DNA of 58,614 bases from positions 1-58,614 of the forward strand of contig JAIESK010000013.1 of NCBI GenBank assembly GCA_019746105.1. The letters are read 5' to 3'. The notes under the pieces are model-generated. The model was not told where the DNA came from. It made no database searches and saw only the letters and a program-made list of their open reading frames with translations. Every line of letters starts with the position of its first letter. The first letter of the stretch is position 1. Shown in pieces: positions 10,753 through 18,047 of this stretch. This stretch comes from Alphaproteobacteria bacterium (GTDB lineage: Bacteria; Pseudomonadota; Alphaproteobacteria; UBA9655). The translations under genes were made by a program, and so were the position numbers.

Positions 10753-11677
10753 ACTTTTTTCTTAACCTTAATCCCATTGTCCATAGGGGAGTATAAAACC
10801 CCTGAGCGAATATAACGCCTAATATAATAACAAAACCAGATCCAATCTGGAGAAGAGATAGTTTTTCACCCAAAAACAAGATAGAAAAAATATTTACAAA
10901 AATAGGCACAAGTAACATGAACGGCGTCGCTGCCATAATAGAAACTCTTTGCAAGAGAGTTAACCATAAATAAGTTGCCCAGATTATCGAAAATAAAGAG
11001 GTGAACATTAAACAAAGAAATACAGTTGGCGAAATATGAATGATATTTTCGAAAGTTACCTGCGGACCTTCAGCAATAAAGCAGGCTAATAGTAAAGGCC
11101 CCGTAGAAGCTGCAGAAAGCCAAACAACATCAGCTAAATTTTTTCCAAGCTGATATTTTTTTGAAAGGACAACACCAATTCCCAAAAAGAGGCCCGAGGC
11201 CAAAAGTAACACTATACCCAAGAGGGGCGCTTCTAAGGCCGAAGAGAAAGCTTTCATAAAATAGACACCTACAAAAGAAATGAATACACCAACAAGTTGA
11301 TACCAAGTTGGTTTTTCCCTCAAAAAGAAAACTCCACACAAGATAACAAAGAAAACTTGCGTTTGAAGGAAGAAAGAAGTCATCCCTGCCCCTAAACTAG
11401 ATTGAAGCCCTAGACCTAAGAAAAAAGGGTAGACCGCAAAAAGAAAAAAACCACAAAGGCAATATCTCAAAAAATTTTTTGGAGGCTTGAGAAAGAAAAC
11501 CAAGAAAGGAAGCACCATCGCAACTCTCAGAAAATTCCATGTAAATATGGAATATTGTACGAGAGCAATCTTTTGAACAATAATGGCCCCTGACCATAAG
11601 ATGGTTACCCAAAGAGCAATACAGACGTCCCTGCTTATCATTTGCTTATCTTTCTTTTTAGCCTGCCCTAAAAACAA
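10745..11677 (-). CDS. DMT-superfamily EamA-type transporter
   Basis: About 10 TM segments in EamA repeat layout; overlaps the LysR gene by 8 nt. Confidence 0.9.
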   Translation of the reverse strand: MFLGQAKKKDKQMISRDVCIALWVTILWSGAIIVQKIALVQYSIFTWNFLRVAMVLPFLVFFLKPPKNFLRYCLCGFFLFAVYPFFLGLGLQSSLGAGMTSFFLQTQVFFVILCGVFFLREKPTWYQLVGVFISFVGVYFMKAFSSALEAPLLGIVLLLASGLFLGIGVVLSKKYQLGKNLADVVWLSAASTGPLLLACFIAEGPQVTFENIIHISPTVFLCLMFTSLFSIIWATYLWLTLLQRVSIMAATPFMLLVPIFVNIFSILFLGEKLSLLQIGSGFVIILGVIFAQGFYTPLWTMGLRLRKKYD

Positions 11678-11789
11678 ACTTAACTATATTCATTCAATTT
11701 AGAATTCGTCAAGAATATTCAATTATCTGCTACAGTTTATTCAAAAACTTAAGTTTTTTTCAACGAAACTCTTTTTTTGAAAAAATAAC

Positions 11790-11818
11790 TTGACTATGCC
11801 ATTTTAAAGGCTTATTGT
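11790..11818 (+). promoter_or_regulatory. Candidate sigma70 promoter TTGACT-N17-TATTGT
   Basis: -35 and -10-like hexamers with a 17-nt spacer. Confidence 0.45.
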
Positions 11819-12162
11819 AAAAATTAATAATAATAAAATGTATTAATCTCTGTTGTTACTTTTCTTGGTATTTTTGTTTTTCTGTTATATAGATTATTAG
11901 AATTTGCATATTGATAATAAATTTAAATTATTCATTATGCAGATTAAAGTTAACGAACCGGAGCAAAAGATGATTGAGACAACAAATTTACGCCTCCCTT
12001 CACTACCTTCTCAATTGGCGCTGCGGTTTTTAAAAATTTTTGCTGAAACGGTTTTTTATTTATTGCTTAGTACGGTGGTTAAATTTCAGTTTTGGGGTTA
12101 CCGTTCCAGTGAATTTACGAAGCATTTTTATGGCTTCATTTTTAGCATCCCAACCTCTAAAC

Positions 12163-12194
12163 GGAGAAAGTCTAATGACTTTCTCCATTTTTTT
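12163..12194 (+). terminator. Rho-independent terminator or attenuator
   Basis: GGAGAAAGTC-TAAT-GACTTTCTCC perfect 10-bp stem followed by ATTTTTTT. Confidence 0.75.
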
Positions 12195-12215
12195 CGCAAA
12201 GGTTTTATATAGGTT

Positions 12216-12683
12216 ATGGAAATCAAAACACAAAATGAACATTATATTTTTTCTCAATTACCCTCATTAAACCTAGAGTACATAGGATCTATGCCCATTG
12301 ATGAGCAGCTAACAAACGCCAGCCAATCAGCTCCCTCTCTTTACTTATCGGAGCCCCTGCCCAAAGCTTTGTTCGACTCTTACGAGTCTGATGCACATTG
12401 TGGTATTTCGCAAATTGAAGATCCTCTTTGGCAAAAAATTTGCCTAGAGCTTTTAAATATTCTAGGACCTATTGCTTTTGGGGACTTATGGAAAATCAAT
12501 CTCATCTCTGTTTCTTCAGATGGCAAAAAAGTTTACCTTTCATGCCCCTCTGAAATAACAGCAAACAGAGTCGAAACTTATCACTTTGTGATTATTGATG
12601 TCTTAAGAAAGTTTTACCCTGCTCTCACTCTTATAGAATCAGAAATTCTGTCCAAAGAGAGAGAGCAAAGTATATCTATTTAA
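12216..12683 (+). CDS. DnaA N-terminal-domain-like protein
   Basis: LWQKICLELLNILGPIAFGDLWKINLISVSSDGKKVYLSCPSEITANRVETYHFVIIDVLRKFYPALTLIE resembles DnaA domain I; no AAA+ or HTH domain follows. Confidence 0.55.
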   Translation: MEIKTQNEHYIFSQLPSLNLEYIGSMPIDEQLTNASQSAPSLYLSEPLPKALFDSYESDAHCGISQIEDPLWQKICLELLNILGPIAFGDLWKINLISVSSDGKKVYLSCPSEITANRVETYHFVIIDVLRKFYPALTLIESEILSKEREQSISI

Positions 12684-12684
12684 A

Positions 12685-13113
12685 CTATGCAGCAGCTCTT
12701 TTATGGCCTTTTGGATGTGTTCCTAAACCAATATCTTTGGCTATGCTACTACGACGTTTTGCATAATTAGGCGCTACCATTGGATAATTTGTTGGTAAGT
12801 TCCAACGCTCTCTATATTGTTCAGGTGTCATATTATAAGCTGTCTTTAAGTGGCGCTTTAGCATCTTTAACTTACGTCCATCTTCGAGGCACACGATATA
12901 ATCTGGGTGGATCGAATCTTCAACAGAGACCGCAGGCTCTGAGCGTGAAGAAAGCAAATAAGATTTCCCAGAAGAGAGAGCCCCTAAACTCCTGTGAATC
13001 ATTTGAACAAAGGCTGGAATTTCCGTTGATTCCATGGGATTCCTTGAAACGTATGCCGCAACAACTTCTGCAACCAGTGATGTTAAATCAATAGATTCAT
13101 TTCTTTCAGTCAT
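12685..13113 (-). CDS. MucR/Ros-family transcriptional regulator
   Basis: IVCLEDGRKLKMLKRHLKTAYNMTPEQYRERWNLPTNYPMVAPNYAKRRSSIAKDIGLG. Confidence 0.93.
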   Translation of the reverse strand: MTERNESIDLTSLVAEVVAAYVSRNPMESTEIPAFVQMIHRSLGALSSGKSYLLSSRSEPAVSVEDSIHPDYIVCLEDGRKLKMLKRHLKTAYNMTPEQYRERWNLPTNYPMVAPNYAKRRSSIAKDIGLGTHPKGHKRAAA

Positions 13114-13369
13114 TTTACATTCCTCTTTTGTAATTAGACCTCTATATTACACGACGCTCATTCGATCAAGTACTTTATTTTAAAAGATAAAAATTACTGA
13201 AAAAACTCTAGCGTTCTCTTGATAAGAAAATTTTAAAGTTAAATCCCAATCACCATTATTTTGGCGTTTACTTCAACATATTTGATTATTTAACTTAACC
13301 TTTTTGTTGACATAACTCTCTCAAAAATGAGATGTTTTAGTCTTATAAAGAGAGTAAATATAATAAAAA

Positions 13370-14338
13370 ATGAAAATATTTTTGCTTATAAAACCTTCAA
13401 TTTTAACCATTCCTTTAATTTTTAAGATAATAGAAAAAAATGATAAAATTTTTATCATTTCTAATCCTACAGATCGTTTTAATTCAATGAAAGAAGCTGT
13501 AAATTCCTCTTCCCTTTTTTTTCAAGCGAATACAGAAGACCATTCAGCTATTTTACATTTGGTTAATAAAATCTCAAAAATGTTTTGCATTGATGCGGTT
13601 ATTCCTGGATCTTTCTCTTCTTTATTCATCACTAGTAAAGTCAGTTCTTTTCTTAAAAAAGCAGGGCTTTCACCTGAAGTCGCTCTTCAACTCTCTCAAG
13701 AAAATTGGTTGCCCAAATTTCAAACAAGCCTAGATAACACTTTAAATGAGGATTTTCCTGAGAAAGAATATAAAGTTACTGGATTTTCTCAAAATAACGC
13801 CGTTCACCTCCTTAGTATTACAGAAACGCTAACGTCACTATCTTCCCAAGGGAGAACCTCTGGATACATCCTTTCTCCAGAGGCACCTTATTCAAAAGAA
13901 TTAAAACCTTATTTTACGAGGCTTATAGAAAAACTCTCTTTAAACTACACTCCCTTTGAAGCGAAAATAGGAATTTCAAAAAATACACTGATTTTAAGAG
14001 AATTTAATGTTGAACTGGCCCCTCCCCCTATTTCTGAGCTTATAGAAGCTTCAATAGGAATTGACTACTATGACAACGTTCTAAAACTCTTTTCCTATGA
14101 AAACCTTTCACTTTATAAAAAACAGTTTTTAAATGCAGGCAGTCTTTTCTTTAATAAATCTCACCACGCTCAGTTTTTAAAACAACATCCCTACGTCAAG
14201 AAAATAAAGCTTTATTCCAATCATGAAAAATATTCTTCTCCTATACTCAAAGGCGCAGGTTATGTCATTCTTACCCATAAGAACTATGAAACTTTAAAAG
14301 ATCAAATGCTAAAACTTCAATTAACTTACGATAATTGA
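13370..14338 (+). CDS. Hypothetical protein, possible reduced ATP-grasp-like protein
   Basis: CIDAVIPGSFSSLF..., EYKVTGFSQNNAVHLLSITET and LIEASIGIDYYDNVLKL resemble parts of ATP-grasp ligases. Confidence 0.4.
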   Translation: MKIFLLIKPSILTIPLIFKIIEKNDKIFIISNPTDRFNSMKEAVNSSSLFFQANTEDHSAILHLVNKISKMFCIDAVIPGSFSSLFITSKVSSFLKKAGLSPEVALQLSQENWLPKFQTSLDNTLNEDFPEKEYKVTGFSQNNAVHLLSITETLTSLSSQGRTSGYILSPEAPYSKELKPYFTRLIEKLSLNYTPFEAKIGISKNTLILREFNVELAPPPISELIEASIGIDYYDNVLKLFSYENLSLYKKQFLNAGSLFFNKSHHAQFLKQHPYVKKIKLYSNHEKYSSPILKGAGYVILTHKNYETLKDQMLKLQLTYDN

Positions 14339-14397
14339 CTCAAATCAAATGAGGGTATGTCTAGCGGACTCTATTTTTTTCTTTTTATACCCCTCGT

Positions 14398-15531
14398 TTA
14401 AAACATCTTATTAACATCCTCGTCTCCACTATAAAACAGTGTCTTATACGAGCCGACATTGATTAATTCAATTTTGTTTTCAAAGACTTGAAGGAACTTA
14501 TTCATAAAATCGCTACGGATTGTAAAAAATTTATAAGTTCCATCAGATTTCTTTTGAAGTAAGGGAAGTTGATGCTGTGCATTACATCCCCCAAAAAAAT
14601 GTCTGATCGTTCGTAAAGGAACTTTTGCACAGTTTTCAAGATAGTCTTCAACGTGAATAGAAAAGGGAATTAAGAGGACATTCTCTCCAAATTCTCTTTT
14701 AAGAGTTGGGATGAGAAAGGAAGCTTCATTTTCTTTGACAAAGGCTTTCATGGCAACATAGCGCTTTGCTCGTTCAACAACTTGTTTCTCTTTTTTTGAA
14801 TTGCTTCCTATTTCATAGGCATATTCCTTATTAAGAAAGCCTTTGATCCCTGTAACATTTGACGCATCAATAGTTTTAGCAATAGCTACGATACTCTCAA
14901 GATTTTCGTCTATAAAACAATCCAAAGGTTTTCCTAAGTTATTCATTAAATTTTGCAAATCGAGCGTCCTGACTTGAACCTCTCGAGAAATATGGTGAAT
15001 TTCTTCCCCATACTGCCTAATTTCAGGGGTGTCCTTAGAGATCTTTTCTGAAGGAGATCCTAAATCAAGAGAAAGGGCATGGAACGTATCTCGAATAACA
15101 ACAAAGTGAAAGTTGATTCCAAGGGTTCTCAGATGCTCTTGTAAATACCCATAGGTCTCATATTCCATGCGTTCTTGTAAATCAACAGACCTTGAAAGAA
15201 CTTTCCCTTTTTTTGAAGCTGGATCATAAAGATTAGCTGACTTAAAGGCGGAACCATAGAGATATCCCACAAGTGGTTCTTGACTTTCTAACGCTTTTAA
15301 AAAACAGCGGTAGAAAAACTCTATTCTTTGATCAAGAGGGCTTTTAACTCTAAAATCTCCTTGGTCTTCAGAAAAAGAGGCCATTGCTAATGGCACATGT
15401 ATATTTTCAAGAGATTTTCTAAGCGATCCCCCCTCTTCTTCTTCCAAAAACTCAAAGATAAATTTTGTGGCACCAAAGACAGGTCTCTTCATGAGACTGA
15501 GCCCGTTTTGGTGGTGTTGGCAAGGTAGCAC
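14398..15531 (-). CDS. PvcA/Dit1 (isonitrile synthase)-like protein; main body of a frameshifted gene
   Basis: FKSANLYDPASKKGKVLSRSVDLQERMEYETYGYL; GIKGFLNKEYAYE...KQVVERAKRYVAMKAFVKENEASFLIPTLKREFGENVLLIPFSIHVED. Confidence 0.5.
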   Translation of the reverse strand: MLPCQHHQNGLSLMKRPVFGATKFIFEFLEEEEGGSLRKSLENIHVPLAMASFSEDQGDFRVKSPLDQRIEFFYRCFLKALESQEPLVGYLYGSAFKSANLYDPASKKGKVLSRSVDLQERMEYETYGYLQEHLRTLGINFHFVVIRDTFHALSLDLGSPSEKISKDTPEIRQYGEEIHHISREVQVRTLDLQNLMNNLGKPLDCFIDENLESIVAIAKTIDASNVTGIKGFLNKEYAYEIGSNSKKEKQVVERAKRYVAMKAFVKENEASFLIPTLKREFGENVLLIPFSIHVEDYLENCAKVPLRTIRHFFGGCNAQHQLPLLQKKSDGTYKFFTIRSDFMNKFLQVFENKIELINVGSYKTLFYSGDEDVNKMF

Positions 15532-15631
15532 GATAATCTCTCATAATTTCCTCCAGTAATGGATCTGCTTGAGCAGCAGGCACAGAAACAAAAATAAGCG
15601 CTAATAATAACAAACGATTTAAAACAGACAT
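15452..15631 (-). pseudogene. Signal-peptide-encoding 5' part of the frameshifted second PvcA-like gene
   Basis: AAGGAG RBS then MSVLNRLLLLALIFVSVPAAQADPLLEEIMRDYRATLPTPPKRAQSHEETCLWCHKIYL*; out of frame by one nt with ORF 14398-15531. Confidence 0.55.
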
Positions 15632-15647
15632 TTTCTATCTCCTTAAT

Positions 15648-16700
15648 TTAATAAATGTAATAATAACAATTGATTCCATTAATTCTTTTAGAAGAAATTT
15701 GTGCGCTTGTTGGCACATCTTTCTTCGGTATAATAATGAATGAGCCACCCTTCTTTAGAACAGCAACGCCATGCCAGGGAGTGACATGACCTTCTGAGAG
15801 GGATATCCCCACTTTTTCCCCGATGTCCTTCTTGTAATGGACTGAAAGAGGAATGGCGGACGGAAACTTGCTTTTATAAATCTGATTGATCTGTTGACTA
15901 CGACGATCTAATTCAGTGGTGATTTGATCGAAGGAACGTTCTTTTAGAAAAACTCTCCCTTTGGGAAAATCAAATTCCATTAAGAGTCGTTTACTTAAAA
16001 CATCTTTCGCCTCTGAGCTTAACTCCTTAAAAGACATAGGATGGCTTTTAATGTTTGCGTGAATAACCTCTGGAGACAAATCAGGAAATAAATCTTGGCA
16101 GGTCATGATTGAAATTAAGGGCAGGTCCGCTGCCAATTGTTTGAGAGCTGTCTCGTATCCTGTCACCTTTTCTAAAGGAACATCTAGCTGATCAAAAAAG
16201 GCGAGCCCATCCGTATAAATTATTATTTTTGCGCCATATGCATAGACTTGTCCAATCTCTTCCATGAATTTATGCAATTTTTCTAGAGCGAGACGCTCTG
16301 CTAAATCGGGAAGATCCCCTATCACTTTTGTTTCCTTGTTTCCCGATTTGAAAGGAAAACCCACAAGCGTAAAAGTAAGTGGTTGGGATTTCTGGATAAT
16401 CTGAAGTAGCTTTTGTCTTAACTCAGAACAACCTTGCAGGGACTCTGAGCTCTGAAGCTCATTAACGCTTTCAGCATCAATATCTCGCGTTAGGGAATGA
16501 CTTAAAATAACCGCAAGAACTTTATCAGCGACCTTCTCGTTTTGAAGAGAAAGCTCTGGGTTATTAAGTTCATCAGGGTCATGAGAAACTTGATTTACAT
16601 TAGGGCTTGCTGCGTAAAGCTGAGAGTTAAATTGAAATGAACTAACAACGAGAGCTACAGTTAAATATGGCCGCACGGCCAAGGGTTTTGTGATTTTCAT
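15648..16700 (-). CDS. PvcA/Dit1 (isonitrile synthase) family-like protein with predicted signal peptide
   Basis: FTLVGFPFKSGNKETKVIGDLPDLAERLALEKLHKFMEEIGQVYAYGAKIIIYTDGLAFFDQL; IPLSVHYKKDIGEKVGISL..GHVTPWHGVAVL; N-terminal MKITKPLAVRPYLTVALVVSSFQFNSQLYAASP. Confidence 0.75.
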   Translation of the reverse strand: MKITKPLAVRPYLTVALVVSSFQFNSQLYAASPNVNQVSHDPDELNNPELSLQNEKVADKVLAVILSHSLTRDIDAESVNELQSSESLQGCSELRQKLLQIIQKSQPLTFTLVGFPFKSGNKETKVIGDLPDLAERLALEKLHKFMEEIGQVYAYGAKIIIYTDGLAFFDQLDVPLEKVTGYETALKQLAADLPLISIMTCQDLFPDLSPEVIHANIKSHPMSFKELSSEAKDVLSKRLLMEFDFPKGRVFLKERSFDQITTELDRRSQQINQIYKSKFPSAIPLSVHYKKDIGEKVGISLSEGHVTPWHGVAVLKKGGSFIIIPKKDVPTSAQISSKRINGINCYYYIY

Positions 16701-16927
16701 AATATAACCTATATTTTACAGTGAATAAAAACGATTGAATTCAACCTAAAGAGGTTGAGTTACCATCGCCACCAATGTAAAAATAGATTATTCATAAAAA
16801 CTTCCTTCGTTTACATTTCATAACATAGGATGTCAAAATAGAAATTGCAACCGTTTACAGGGTCACCTCATGAAAATTTTCAATCTTTTTTAATGACAGA
16901 GATTGATTTATCAGCTGAGATAGGATC

Positions 16928-16975
16928 ACCTCTCCCCTTGTGGGAGAGGTCGCCCCGAAGGGGCGGGTGAGGGGG
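16928..16975 (+). repeat. Left arm of 48-bp inverted repeat flanking the DUF559 gene
   Basis: ACCTCTCCCCTTGTGGGAGAGGTCGCCCCGAAGGGGCGGGTGAGGGGG, which contains two hairpins. Confidence 0.9.
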
Positions 16976-16993
16976 TATTTAAGGATAGCTCTG

Positions 16994-17359
16994 ATGTTAA
17001 AAAGATTTCAAAAATCGCTGAGAACAAATCAAACGGATGCTGAAAATCATCTTTGGTACCATCTCAGAAATCGAAGATTTCAGGGGTGGAAATTTAGACG
17101 TCAACATATCTTGCAAGAATACATTGTTGATTTCGTTTGTCTTGAAAGAAAACTTGTGATTGAACTTGATGGTGGACAACATGCAGATCAAGAAGCCTAT
17201 GATAACTGGCGTACACGAGCTCTTGAAAAGGATGGATTTAAAGTTATACGTTTTTGGAATAACGATGTGCTGACTAACTTAGAAGGAGTGTTAGAAACGA
17301 TCTTAGACGCCCCCTCACCCGCCGCTGTGCGGCGACCTCTCCCACAAGGGGAGAGGTAA
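16994..17359 (+). CDS. DUF559 (Vsr-like fold) endonuclease-domain protein
   Basis: LRNRRFQGWKFRRQHILQEYIVDFVCLERKLVIELDGGQHADQEAYDNWRTRALEKDGFKVIRFWNNDVL; ATG at 16994 preferred over the repeat-encoded start at 16940. Confidence 0.9.
   Translation: MLKRFQKSLRTNQTDAENHLWYHLRNRRFQGWKFRRQHILQEYIVDFVCLERKLVIELDGGQHADQEAYDNWRTRALEKDGFKVIRFWNNDVLTNLEGVLETILDAPSPAAVRRPLPQGER
17310..17357 (-). repeat. Right arm of 48-bp inverted repeat flanking the DUF559 gene
   Basis: Reverse complement ACCTCTCCCCTTGTGGGAGAGGTCGCCGCACAGCGGCGGGTGAGGGGG matches the left arm. Confidence 0.9.
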
Positions 17360-17367
17360 AAAACAAT

Positions 17368-18024
17368 CTAACCCACTGATAAAACGTCAAGGATATAGTT
17401 AGCAATATCTGGAACTGCGTCTCGAACCGTAACTTCACGTATGTGGTCACGCTGACCCCGTAATCTGCTCCATTCATTAAAACTATATTGTCCTAACGGA
17501 GAAAACGTATTCAGCCCTCGTCGAGCGGCCTTACGAATAGTGGCTCCGGAGTTGATAGGACAAAGCTCCATTTGATCAGTGTAGGCTTTTGCAAGACTAA
17601 GCGTATCAATAACGAGTACTTCTCTGACTCGATTACGATTCAATCGTGCCCCAAGCAAACGATCTAAACCATCTTGACTCGCCCAGAAAAAAACGCGAGA
17701 ATTAAGAATACGCAGCCAATCAGCAGGAGTTAAACCATGATCAAGACATTTGGCGAGCGATTTCTCATTCAGGGGTAAATTATCATTGATAATGGCTCTG
17801 CCATAGCGTGAATGCTCGATAACCATAGATGAGGATCTACGCTGCGTTTCAATTATGGTTCGCTTCTCCTTGTCGATCTCAAACAAATCAAGAAGCCGCG
17901 TTGTTGATAGCAAACCATTTTGTTTGATGTCTTTCCAGGCACCGGGCTCGGTAACATGATAAAGCTGCGGATGTCGTGTTGCTAATTCTTCAGGTGTCAT
18001 AACTACTCTTATTATAATTAACAT
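17368..18024 (-). CDS. Hypothetical protein (DUF7002-like; possibly ADP-ribosyltransferase-like fold)
   Basis: LYHVTEPGAWKDIKQNGLLSTTRLLDLF N-terminal motif and VFFWASQDGLDRLL. Confidence 0.5.
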   Translation of the reverse strand: MLIIIRVVMTPEELATRHPQLYHVTEPGAWKDIKQNGLLSTTRLLDLFEIDKEKRTIIETQRRSSSMVIEHSRYGRAIINDNLPLNEKSLAKCLDHGLTPADWLRILNSRVFFWASQDGLDRLLGARLNRNRVREVLVIDTLSLAKAYTDQMELCPINSGATIRKAARRGLNTFSPLGQYSFNEWSRLRGQRDHIREVTVRDAVPDIANYILDVLSVG

Positions 18025-18047
18025 CTCGTCTTTAAGTAAACAAAAAA

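Noticed and set aside
11904-12212. 102-aa plus-strand ORF upstream of the DnaA-N-like gene
   Set aside because: It runs through a perfect terminator hairpin and has low-complexity composition; more likely leader RNA than protein.
12060-12257. Minus-strand 65-aa ORF (KTFAKKMEKVIRLSPFRGWDAKNEAIKML)
   Set aside because: Looks peptide-like, but I cannot assign a family and it overlaps the structured leader; unsupported without a search.
17274-17477. Minus-strand ORF across the right DUF559 repeat
   Set aside because: Encoded largely by the inverted repeat (TSPLVGEVAAQRRVRG), a common spurious translation of such repeats.
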